A stretch of 64,000 bases of DNA from assembly GCA_963662155.1 (NCBI GenBank), contig OY759261.1, positions 40,302,996 to 40,366,995 of the forward strand. The letters are read 5' to 3'. Below the pieces are notes generated by a model, which had not been told where the DNA came from, did not search any database, and saw nothing but the letters and a program-made list of their open reading frames with translations. The number at the start of each line of letters is the position of its first letter. The first letter of the stretch is position 1. This document shows, piece after piece, positions 47,761-58,254 of this stretch. Made by a program: the position numbers and the translations under genes. Source of the DNA: Lamellibrachia columna (lineage: Eukaryota > Annelida > Polychaeta > Sabellida > Siboglinidae).

Positions 47761-47782
47761 TTCCTCCCACACTTTTTTTTTC
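47761..47782 (-). promoter_or_regulatory. Polypurine tract of the gypsy element
   Basis: On the minus strand AAAAAAAAAGTGTGGGAGGA(A) directly precedes the 3' LTR. Such a tract primes plus-strand DNA synthesis. Confidence 0.85.
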
Positions 47783-49731
47783 AAAACAACATGTTGTTTT
47801 TAACACAAGAATTTAAAACAAAACTTAAAGGAAAGGTCAGTTTGATTTTGCTACCGTGCGTCTAAACAACGACGTTGTTGAATACAATGAAGAGTATACC
47901 GTCACTAAAACAGACAATATGTCTTTGACATGCGAGAAAAATAAACGTTACTACTTATACATGTACCATACAATGTACCAAGAATACAGCATCGGTAGTC
48001 ATGTGCATTTTACAAGGTACCGGAAAACAAACGTCGGTACATACATGCATCATACTAAGTACTAGACCAAAACATCGATAATCATGTTACAATGTACCAG
48101 TAAATACATAGACACTGAACAAACGCAAATGATCATGTAGAATATACGTTCTACTATGCAGCACTGATACTAGCGCCGATTAAACAAATCAATGTCCGTT
48201 GGCATATAATCCCGTGCGTATCAATAATACACAGTTGTATATAAAAGCTACATAAACAATCATAAAATGATGCTTCACACAATGCTAGGATAAAAGCAAG
48301 AATACATCAACAATCCACACAAATCAATTCATGTGCTACAATAAATATGTCGACATATTTAACAGCTAGCGGTTTCGACATGATCTTTCACGTTACGACA
48401 TGGATTCTCTGTCCATTTGTGACACAATTTCGGTGTCGACACAGTACTCTTATAAAACATTACAACCATCGCGAAAAAAAACCACAATATAACAATTGCT
48501 ACAGTACAGGGTACATGTCCCGGATACGTTTCCCACATTGGAAAAGTACCATTGGAGACTAGCGAAAGTCAGAATACGCATTAATTCCTGTCTGTTTAAA
48601 CAAATCCTTTGTTAGAAAACCTAATTCTAACTATGCCTTTTGTGTTTCGCTTGTAAACCAATAATATTCTCATGAAACTTCACTAGCTGATCATGGGTTT
48701 TAGCTAATTACTGAAAGCATTTGGTTTACCGAAGTTATAATACGCTAGTTGATCGAACATGCCGAGTAATCCCCATTATACCGTGCACTGTATATCGGGA
48801 TGGACAATGTCTTCTTAATTTCAGCGATACGTATACTCGTAGCCTTAGTTGTCGCGTTTGCTACGTCGTGGAGTCAAGTCGTCAGTCACCAATTTGAAAC
48901 GTTGTATTTTAAAGCGATTTCGGTCGGCGTTGCTATCGTAATGATAACTACCCATGTCGCCATGTTGTAAAGAGCAGACCGTGTATATATGAAAAGCAGA
49001 ACAATATATGAATTCTAACAGGAGTGCACACCATTTATATAATTTATGTAGACACATCAATACGTATCGCTGAATCATGCTGAGTCTCAATGCTCTATTG
49101 AACACTCGCCGACACGACAGATCGTCGAACCAGGGAAAGGTGATTAATGGTGCATTGACCAGCGGTACGGATGTCATACCTATAGATGAGACTTGAATTA
49201 CGAGTACTACGAATTCCCAGATTAGCTTCTCCGACAATGGAGGTGCACAACATATATTTTATTTAGACATTTCAATAGAGAAGGGTCTACGTGAAGAGCG
49301 TGACTGGCGTACGTGATGGGAAGCATACCCGTGTTTCCCACTTCACTATAAATAGAGGCTAGTTTGTCTACTTAGTAGAATCTCACGGAATCTCTCATCT
49401 CCCGGTACCAAGGGAGATGATCGACAACTTGCAATTGTATCTGTATGTGTCAGTATCGCTGTAATCTATGTAACAATAAAAGCCTACGCTGTAGGTCGGA
49501 CCTGGATAATACACCAACGTGTATGAGTTGTCTTATTCGACATCACGTCAGGGCTGACTGCTGAATGAAGTAGGTAGAAGGTCCTGACGGGAGACGGTTA
49601 AGAGAGACCGGTAACAGCAAAGTTACAATGTGATTTCATCACCGCCTGTTACAAGGAATCTGTTAAGCAGATAATACGGTTTATAAAACGTACGTCCACA
49701 TGGACGTATTCAGTCGACTTTGCAATTGCCA
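47783..49731 (-). other. Long untranslated region between pol and the 3' LTR
   Basis: About 2 kb without gypsy motifs. A minus-strand ORF of 130 residues (48845-49237, ending LTPRRSKRDN) is not recognised. On the plus strand there is a promoter-like module: TATAAATAG at 49347-49355 and AATAAA at 49475-49480. Confidence 0.5.
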
Positions 49732-52700
49732 TCAGTATGTGAAATACACACAGAGCGCTATACCTGCGCATTCCTGTCGCTTTATTTCTGTCTCAGTCGG
49801 CGCTAAGTCGCGTCGCTTTCTGAAATACTTCGTCTTCGATAATGACTCACTGGCACTGTCGAATCTGGCCGCTGCTTCGCGAGCAGTTACAGACCGTGTC
49901 TTGGGGCGGAGCGATCTGTCCGTCGGGGGTCGGGTAAGCCTGGGGTTCGGCTGTCTGTCATCGCGGGGCGGGTCATATCCGTCGCTGGATGATAAGCTGC
50001 GTTCTCGCTTACGTCGCTTAAGTCGTTTACGTGTGACCTGACCAGGCTGCACAGAGGGACCGTCTCGAATTTAATGAGGGCCAGTGTCAACGTTCATCGG
50101 TCTGTCGTTACTCTCAGTATGGGCAGCAAGTCGTCTGCGAGTAGTGCTAGGAACCTGATGACGAATTGGACGCGGATTGCACGAGTCCCAATTTTTTTCG
50201 GGGTTAACGATTCGACATTTTTCTGCGTTTAGCACTTTGGTTTTCCCTGTCTGTTGGTGGTGGAGAGAAATAACTGGACCCCTTACTCGGGTTACTGTCC
50301 AGTGTGGGTCCCACCTAGAAGTTAAAGTCACTCTCGCTTCTGATTTAATAATCACCGAATCTCCAGGTGAAATTTGACGGGCGTTAGCTCTCCTGGCTAA
50401 CCTTTCTCTGTTGTGTTTACGACTGTCTTCAGTCATGGCACGAGCTATTTTCAAAGCTCGAGCTAATTCATCAAGTCGATTACCAAAGGTTTGGTCATTA
50501 GAAATGCGAAGTGCCTTTTGTAGAGGCATACGAATGTGTCTGCCAGTCATCAAGAAACACGGTGTATAACCGGTGGTTGTGGTACGCAAGTAGGGCGCCT
50601 ACTGAATCAGTTCTTTAATAGATTTATTGAATCTCTCAATTTTGCCATTTGATTGTGGATGTACTGGGGTTGTTGTGCGGTGTTCAATTCCGATTTGACT
50701 GAGATATCGTTCGAATTCAAAAGCTGTAAATTCTTTCGCATTGTCTGTAATAATCGCTTCCGGTACGCCATGACGGCATATGAATCCGTTTGCAAAGGCG
50801 TTCCAAACACTTTCGTTAGTTTTGTTAGGTAAAGGAAAAGCTTCGGCCCAACCGGTACAAAAATCAATGATTGTAAGAATGTAGCGGTTCCCTGTGGGTG
50901 ACTCCACTAGCGGTCCGATTAAATCGGCACCTATAATTTGGATGGGGTATGATGCAATTGGCATGTCTCCCATAGCATGGCTTTGAAAATGTCGGTTATT
51001 TGTTAGACAAACTGCGCATTTACATAATTGTGCTCGGACATCTTTACGTAAACCTATCCACACATATGCTTCTGTTATTCGACGTACAGTCTTCCAGACA
51101 GACAAATGGCCACATTCTTGATGTGCGCGTGAAATGACAGCTTCGCGATAGCCCGTAGGGAGGACTAAACGAGGATATAAAGGCGTGTGTAGGTTGGGGG
51201 ATTTCAGACTGTATAAAACACCGTTTAAAATCTCATAGTCATCATCGGTTTTGGCTAATTGCCATAATTCAGGAAATTCGCGGCGTTGATCCTGTGCTAC
51301 TGCTTTCAAATCTAGTCCGTCATGGAGTAGTGGCAGTATGTCCGTTATGTCATCGCCATTGGTCATAAGTTCCGGGTCAAAAATATCTTCTGTGTCTATC
51401 ACAGCAACATTGTTATTCTTGGTATGTTTTATACGAGATAACATATCAGCGCGAATGTTGTGTCGACCGGATCGATAAGACACTGTTGCTCCAAATTCAG
51501 CTAGAAGAATGCCCCATCTTTGTATTTTCGTGTTATTCAACGCTTTCGTGAAAAGACTCAACAAAGGTTTATGGTCGGTGTACACATGAAACTGAGACCC
51601 AAACAAGTATGCTCGTAATTTCTCAATACAGAATACAACGGCATATGCTTCCTTCTCGATCGTCGCCCATTTACGTTGTGTGTTAGACAAAGTATGACTA
51701 ACGTACTGGATTACTTTCTCTACCCCGTCATCAGTTTCCTGGACCAGTATCCCTCCAATCGCATGTTGACATGCATCGGTATAAAATCGGTACGGTCGAT
51801 TCATGTCAGGAGCCGCCATCACATGTGATGACGTAACCGTTTCAATTCGTCAAACGCTGCTTGTTTGTCGTCGTCCCACGAAAATCTAACGTTTTGACGT
51901 GTCAAAGCAATTAATGGTTCAGCTACTGTCGCATAATTTGGTCGGCTGTTCCTGTAGTAATTACACATGCCAAGCATCGATCTAACTTCTTTGATTGTAG
52001 TCGGTGGGTTCAGTTTAGCGATGACGTCAACTTTATCCGGATCTGTTGTAATTCCGTCAGCATTAAGAACATAGCCTAACAGTTTTACTTCTGGTAAAGC
52101 AAATGCACATTTTGTCGGCTTAAGTTTAAGTCCGGCATCCCTAAGTTTGTCAAAGGCGAGTTGCAAGTGTTTGATATGATCGTGTTCAGTTTTGCTATAC
52201 ACCAGAATATCGTCGATGTATACAAAGACACACTTGCCAATCAAATCAGCCAAGATCTTATTCATTTCTCTTTGAAAGAAATTTGGAGCTGATTGAAGAC
52301 CAAACGGGACCTTGTTAAAGGCATAATGACCTAAATGGCATCGGAAAGCAGTTTTATGTTTATCTTCCTCGGCCACGGGCATTTGATAATAACCTGCCTT
52401 TAAATCTAACGTTGAGTAAATCGTTCTCCCGCCTACTAAATCAAAGATTTATTGAATGTGTGGCAACGGGTAAGCATCTTTATGGGTTACCTCATTTAGT
52501 ATGCGGCAATCAACACACAGACGAGACTCGCCGTCTTTCTTTCGTACAAGCAAAATAGGGCTAGAATACGCCGAATTACTTGGGCATATAATGTCATCAT
52601 CTAGCATTTCCTTAATCATTTCTTCGACTACCTTTCTCTTACTTAAAGGCATACGATACGCTTTCTGACAAATCGGAAGCCCATGTGTTTTGATACGCAA

Positions 52701-52952
52701 GGCACCTGTTGAACAATTACCATTTCGCTCTAGTGAATGCTCTAGTAAACATGCACGATGCGTTTTCCTTACAATAAGGTCAAAAATGTCTCGTCTTAGA
52801 AGAGTACAAGAGGCGCCTGTGTCAACAAGGGCAGTCACCTTGATACCAGATAGAATAAGGTTGACCGTAGGCCGCCCGCTTACCTGACCTTTATGATCTA
52901 AGACGAATGCCCGTTTTCCGACAACCTGCGTTGTGAATAACGGCGATGACAT
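49732..52952 (-). pseudogene. Gypsy pol: protease, RT, RNase H, integrase (broken)
   Basis: Domains on the minus strand: aspartic protease VTALVDTGASCTLL near 52830; RT with HKDAYPLPHI, a TAA stop, then MPVAEEDKHKTAFRC, FGLQSAPNFFQREM and the catalytic VYIDDILVYS; the connection region EVRSMLGMCNYYR; after a frameshift near 51836, RNase H with RPYRFYTDACQHAIGG; integrase zinc finger HQECGHLS...CKCAVC; integrase core IGADLIGPL, AIITDNAKEF and NGKIERF (D-D-E). A TAG lies at 50599 in the integrase and a TAA after DTGPH at about 50071. The same frame continues beyond it for over 100 basic residues (KRLKRRKRERS). Several lesions exclude function in this copy. Confidence 0.9.
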
Positions 52953-52955
52953 TCC

Positions 52956-53888
52956 CTAGCATAGTTTCCGGCTTGTCGCAGTTGAAGCAAAGCAGCTGGC
53001 GTCTTGTGCGGGTGTCGTCTCGGGGAACACGGCGGGTGTTCGTGTTGACAGGGGTCCCGTTACGACGGTCGTTAGTCGCGTGAGTGGACGCATCGCGGGA
53101 GGCAGGGCTGCGCGCTTCGATCTTGGCGATTTTCGTGGCCAGCTTATCCACTGTCGACGAAAGGGAATCAACCATTTTGATTAATGGCTGAGTGGAATCG
53201 GAGGCCGGCTTCCCCATCATGCCAACTTCCATCGGCTGCTCGTCCCGTCCGAGGCGTGTGTAAGCATCTTGTCGCTCACAGAATCGTGTGACGTCTACGA
53301 ATGCCGCTTCTATCGTAGCAGGCGACTGCTCGACGAGTTTTCGTGCTAGTTCGTTGGATTTCAATCCTCTAGCGAAAGCTTTAATCAGGAGACGTTCCTG
53401 GTCGGTGTTGCGTTGCGGTGTGCCGTAGGATATGCCACATCAGCGATATCTCGAAATCGTCGAGCATACTGGGCAGTTGGTTCGTACACAGATTGACGAA
53501 TTTTTTCCAGTTCATCACGTAACACAGCAGATTCATCTGGGTTGAGAAACTGGGCGGAAATATGGTTACGCAAATCGGCCCAAAGAATAGCTGCTCTTGC
53601 GACTTGATTTGCAGCGATTAGTCCCTCGATATATCGCTAAATTTCAAATCGCAAAGGTCCGGAAACAGTTTTAGTTGCAATTTCTATAATACTGTCCGCA
53701 CCAACCTGGTTGAAAGCCAACGTATCCTCTCGGATCCAATTTCGAACAGCGGCTGTCGTAGAACCATCGCACGTTTGTGTCTGATATATTAAATCTCGAA
53801 TTTGTTGGCGTTGTGTTCGAATGTGTCATCTTTCGGCTTCTTGTTGTGCCAGTCCTAATGTATAGTTTTGAAATTGTGCCGCATCCAT
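52956..53888 (-). pseudogene. Gypsy gag (broken)
   Basis: Starts MDAAQFQNYTLGLAQQEAER at 53888, just after the leader, and is interrupted at codon 21 (TGA) and codon 84 (TAG). Then follow AAILWADLRNHISAQFL and VYEPTAQYARRFRDIADVAY, typical of the retrotransposon Gag capsid domain. After a frameshift near 53400-53420 come LKSNELARKLVEQSPATIEAAF and a zinc-knuckle start CFNCDK near 52985. Arg/Thr-rich spacer (TRRVPRDDTRTRRQ) precedes the knuckle. Confidence 0.85.
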
Positions 53889-54189
53889 TTTGAAATGTTC
53901 GTAAACCAATTAACGTAAATAAAAAAAATCACTGTTCGTGTTCGTCCAATGAGAAATGTGAATGAAGGAATGTTTCGTTCCGCATAGCGTCAATAGGGTA
54001 ATGAAACATCACAATTATAAGTTCGAAAGACACATACCTCTCTAATAGATCGTCGCTGGTAATCGTCGTGAACGTACGTTTTAAAATACGTTCGTCCGTG
54101 TACGCCAAAAAAAAATATCTGGTGCGTGCGACTTGCCAATGTACGTTGTAAAGTCAGTGCGTTCACGAGTCAGTGTACATCGAAAAAAA

Positions 54190-54201
54190 TCGCTGGCGCC
54201 A
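54190..54201 (-). promoter_or_regulatory. Gypsy primer-binding site
   Basis: TGGCGCCAGCGA on the minus strand, 8 nt after the end of the 5' LTR. It begins with TGG, the complement of a tRNA CCA end. The tRNA species was not determined. Confidence 0.7.
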
Positions 54202-54703
54202 CTCGTCGATGTAAGATACATGCCTCCCTCTTCTTGTCTTCTTCGGGGCCGCACGCAATGGTCCAGGAGGCATTTCTCACAACGAAAGATATTTTGATTG
54301 TCCGTCGTTTTTTCACTCGCCAGGTCGAGATTTATAATTGAATTTGTACTCACTCGACCAATGAGTACATAGAGTACTACAGACGTGTAGTCAACGCATT
54401 GTTCTCCAGGTTCGAAACGATTTTAATCTTGTACATCAGACGGCTACGTACATAGTAGCAATATAATCACTCACGATGACACATAAAAATAACAGTGAAG
54501 ATATATATCACTGTAAACCGTGAAGAAAAGTAGTGAATGTAAACATCACTTAAAATGTATACAGACTCTTAAAGTCTAGAAGATTTGACAAGAAAATTCT
54601 GACCGGAAATTTTTAATTCTAATGCTAAAGCAGGTATGGCCCGCCAGGACCACCCTTACTGAAAATTTGGATGCCTAAAATTCAGCATGACTACACACCT
54701 AAA

Positions 54704-55804
54704 GTAATGTAATCAACTGGATAGAAAAGTGGCTTACACACAGAAGACAGAGGGTAATAGTAGATGGTAAGATTTCAAACTGGAAATCTGTTTTGAGTGG
54801 GGTACCACAGGGATCAGTGTTAGGCCCTATACTGTTTTTAATATATATAAATGATTTGGAGGATGACATATCTAGCAAAGTACTCAAATTTGCAGATGAC
54901 ACAAAAGCATTCAGAAAGGTTACTAATGATACAGATAAACAAAGTTTACAGGATGATCTAGAAAAAATAGTTAAATGGTCAGAAAAATGGCAAATGTTAT
55001 TCAATTTTGGGAAGTGTAAATGTATACACATAGGACATGGAAATATGGACGAGGAATATAAAATGGGGGATGCTGTACTAGGTAGAACCACACAAGAAAA
55101 GGATTTAGGAGTAACATTTAATGCTGACATGAAAGTTTCAGATCAATGTGGGATTGCTGCTTCGAAAGGAAATCAAATTCTAGGGCTAATTAGGAGAACT
55201 ATCACGTATAAGGAGAAACATCTAATTGTACCCCTGTACAAAGCAATAGTTAGACCACATTTGGAATATTGTATTCAAGCATGGAGGCCATATCGTAAAA
55301 AAGACATAGATAAGCTAGAAAGAATACAACGAAGAGCAACTAAGATGATTCCAGAATTAAGAGACCTTAGTTACGAAAGTCGCTTATTACAATGTGGTTT
55401 GACAACACTAGAGACCAGGAGACTAAGAGGAGACCAAATAGAAGTGTTTAAAATAGTGAACGGTTATGAGGATGTTGATAGGAATATGTTCTTCAAACTT
55501 AAAGAAGGCAGTAGAACCAGAGGACACAAAGCAGCATTAGTTAAGGAGCAGTGTAGGTTGGACATGAGAAAGTACTCTTTCTCACAGAGGGTGATAAATG
55601 AATGGAACAAACTGCCAAATGATTGTGTTAATGCTAGTAGTGTGAATATGTTTAAAAATAGAATTGACAGATATCTGATAAGGGCGGGCTACACATAGAT
55701 GAGAAAATTGTTGGACTCTCGATAAGCCAATGGCTTCCTTGTCCACTTGCCATCTGGAACTTGTTGTTCGAGATGGCAATCTTGTTAAATCTCTTGTTAA
55801 ATCT
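54704..55804 (+). mobile_element. CR1-like LINE inserted in the gypsy 5' LTR
   Basis: About 1.1 kb, 5'-truncated. The other LTR gives the empty site ACACACCTAAGTGTGAATTT, and CTAA is found at both edges. The 3' end carries a TCTTGTTAAA tandem tail (55778-55802). Confidence 0.88.
54709..55698 (+). CDS. LINE reverse transcriptase, C-terminal part, open frame
   Basis: The frame is open from the truncation point (VINWIEKWLTHRRQRVIVDG) to a TAG at 55698; the first internal ATG is at 54793. Motifs: LSGVPQGSVLGPILFLIYIN, catalytic VLKFADDTKAF, KCKCIHIGHG, EKDLGVTFNADMKVSDQC, IVRPHLEYCIQAW and the terminal FKNRIDRYLIRAGYT typical of CR1/L2-like elements. RT blocks upstream of the GVPQGS motif and the endonuclease are absent, so it cannot act alone. 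The lack of stops marks it as one of the youngest insertions of the window. Confidence 0.85.
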   Translation, partial: VINWIEKWLTHRRQRVIVDGKISNWKSVLSGVPQGSVLGPILFLIYINDLEDDISSKVLKFADDTKAFRKVTNDTDKQSLQDDLEKIVKWSEKWQMLFNFGKCKCIHIGHGNMDEEYKMGDAVLGRTTQEKDLGVTFNADMKVSDQCGIAASKGNQILGLIRRTITYKEKHLIVPLYKAIVRPHLEYCIQAWRPYRKKDIDKLERIQRRATKMIPELRDLSYESRLLQCGLTTLETRRLRGDQIEVFKIVNGYEDVDRNMFFKLKEGSRTRGHKAALVKEQCRLDMRKYSFSQRVINEWNKLPNDCVNASSVNMFKNRIDRYLIRAGYT

Positions 55805-56544
55805 CTAAGTGTGAATTTAAAATAGTCTTGCCGCCCCCTTGTAAATGCTCCTCCGTGGTATTTATACTCCCAGTTTTTCCAAAATCAGACGCCGTCACTA
55901 GAGGCGCTGTGATTGCTTAAATACCCAGTACGCTTTACTATTGGTCAACTTGTTAAATCCACCCACCCTCTCAACCACTGGACAATGAAGTCTGCCAGTC
56001 TTCCTTGCTCAGTTTTGCAAGTTGAACTTTTGAACTCTTGGAGCTGTGCCAAATCCAGGGTTCCCAGGGCTCCTTCTCGGTTCCCCAATTACGTTGACCC
56101 TTGGGTCAGAGCAATTTAGCAAATGTCAAGATTAAAGGGAAGACTGAAGCGTCTACACAGTACCATCAATCTTAGGCACCATATGGAATTTGTCCATATC
56201 CATTTGGGTGGTTTAACTATAGACTTTTAGAAACCTGTTTTTCTGTTGCTAATCTAGGCTTAATACATCGAATAAACCTCCAAATGACTTACTAACATTA
56301 GCGCATAAAAACTAATTAAATCAAACTTGCCTATACTTTACATTATGATTTTTTTCAGCTATAAACGTTTCGTCTGACAGCTAACAATTATGCCTGTATT
56401 GTCCTTGAGATTATTTTAGCTGTACATAATTAGCCATAATTTATGCGTTTAATCAACCAGACATCAAACATCACTAATAAGTCAACATTAATATCAATGA
56501 AAGAACACATCTATATACTGGCGGCGTCTCCTATTGTTTGTGTT

Positions 56545-57880
56545 TAATCAACCAAATTATGTATGACTACATGCACGTCAAACCGAATGCATCTATGTTT
56601 CTCCATGCCACTGATGAGCAAGAAGTACTAAGAGTTGTAAACAACTTTAAAGGGAAATATTCAACTGATAATTATGGTATTGACATGTACATTGTAAAAG
56701 AATTTATTTTTATATTGTAAAGCCTTTGACTCAGATCTGTAATAGATAATTTGAATCCGGTGCATTTCCAGACAAAATGAAAGTGTCAAAGTAATTCCAT
56801 TATTCAAATCTAGAAGTAAACACGTGTTTTCCAACTACAGACCTGTGTCACTTTCACCACAATTTAAAAAAAATTCTAGAAAAAAATGTTGACTTCAGGT
56901 TAAACAATTTTATTGAGCTTAATGAAATATTGGATGAAAATCAGTGTGGTTTTAGAAAAACCAGATCATCTTCCATGGCCTTGTTGGTAAATAATTTACT
57001 GTTGAAAAAAATGAAAACGTGTGGCATACGTGGTGTTGTATATAACTGGTTAAGCAGTTACCTTGATAAAAGGTCACAATTTGTTTGTATTGATAATGTC
57101 AAGTCTAATCTTCTAAACATGCTATGTGGAGTACCGCAAGGATCAATACTCGGGCCAAAACTATTTTGATTTATATCCATGACTTATGCAATGTTTCTGA
57201 TTTAGAAAAAAACTTTATTTTATTTGTTGACGACACCAATATATTCAATTGTGTTGATGACCCAAATATGCTTAGCACAGTAGCCAATCAGGAACTGGTG
57301 AAATTACAAAATTGGTTTGCAGTGAAGAAACTGTCCCTTAATGTCAACAAAACCAGTTTCATGATATTTGGAAAAAAGAGAAATGTACCTGGCATATGTA
57401 TAACCATTAATCAAGAGGACATAGAACGAGTGTATAAACAAAAATTCCTGGGTGTAATCATCGATGATAAGCTATCCTGGAAAACACAAATTCGATTGGT
57501 TAAATCCAAGTTAGCAAAAGCAACATCGATAATTTACAAATCCCGATGCTTACTAGATGTCAAGTCACGGTCTTTGTTATACGTTTCACTTTTTATGCCT
57601 TATATTGACTACTGTTCTGTTCTACATAACTTATGGCCCATATTTTTTTTACAAAAAAGAGTTATACGAATTATATTTGGAGCAAAAGCTCAAGACCATA
57701 CCAACAACTTGTTTGTTAACCTTAATGTTATGAAGTTTTTTGATAACATTGAGTATAAGACGGCTATCACAATGTACAAGGTGAAATACAAATTACTTCC
57801 GAAAAACATTCTGAAACTTTTTTATTCGAGAGACGAATGTTGTCATGTTACAAGACAAAGAGATAAATTACATCAGTCGA
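56545..57880 (+). mobile_element. LINE fragment (plus), internally deleted and frameshifted
   Basis: Starts near KPNASMFLHATDEQEV, then VIPLFKSRSKHVFSNYRPVS, DENQCGFRKTRSSSMALL. A deletion joins it to RGVVYNWLSSYLDKRSQFVC, CGVPQGSILGPKLF and, after a frameshift at 57167, FILFVDDTNIFNCV (ADD box altered to VDD), QKFLGVIIDDKLSW and LFMPYIDYCSVL. It resembles the same LINE lineage as 1.4-6.9 kb. Confidence 0.8.
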
Positions 57881-58250
57881 TTGTGCCACATCATTATATA
57901 TATGCAAGAGTGCTGTCTCAGCACTTTGACGTGGTCAGTAAGCACTCTGGTAGACTCCCAGTATGCCATTATCGTCCATGAAACGTTGCAGCTGTCTTGA
58001 GACGAAATGCTCCGTTGTCTTCGCCACAAATGAGATGTTAGATACTAAGAGAAATTAGAGCGCACATTGGCATCAGCGCCTCGTTTCTTAAGTATTGGTG
58101 TCACAACGGCGTGCTTTATCGACTGTGGACCTACAGCAGTGGAGAGCGACGCATTAATCATGCGTGTAACTAGTCTCGCTTATCCGACTCTCTCTCTCAG
58201 CTTCGTGAATCCGCCGAGAATATCGTCTGGCAACAGAAGCATGTTTTGAC
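57880..58250 (-). mobile_element. Second LINE fragment (minus strand)
   Basis: Minus strand reads MINASLSTAVGPQSIKHAVV, TPILKKRGADANVRSN, then in another frame ISFVAKTTEHFVSRQLQRFM and DDNGILGVYQSAY. This is the RT finger region of a different LINE. It abuts the previous fragment, so the last about 30 residues of the plus-strand frame there are antisense artefact. Confidence 0.75.
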
Positions 58251-58254
58251 TGTT

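Larger units (their letters stand above)
46735..56342 (-). mobile_element. Full-length Ty3/gypsy LTR retrotransposon (inactivated)
   Basis: Minus-strand element with direct LTRs at 46735-47760 (3' LTR) and 54210-56342 (5' LTR, enlarged by a nested LINE). It has a primer-binding site at 54190-54201 and a polypurine tract at 47761-47782. Gene order is gag, protease, RT, RNase H, integrase, i.e. Ty3/gypsy. The LTRs differ at only a few positions over the stretches compared by eye, yet the coding region has several stops and frameshifts. The paralogous empty site is at 17383-17480. No clean target duplication is left (flanks ...CACATAT and TTATG...). Confidence 0.92.
54210..56342 (-). repeat. Gypsy 5' LTR with nested LINE
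   Basis: Same 1026-bp LTR as at 46735-47760, interrupted between ACACACCTAA (54702) and CTAAGTGTGAATT (55804). Confidence 0.9.

Noticed and set aside
57880..57981. C-terminal end of the plus-strand LINE frame (VLSQHFDVVSKHSGRLPVC)
   Set aside because: It is antisense of a second LINE on the minus strand, not part of the plus-strand protein.
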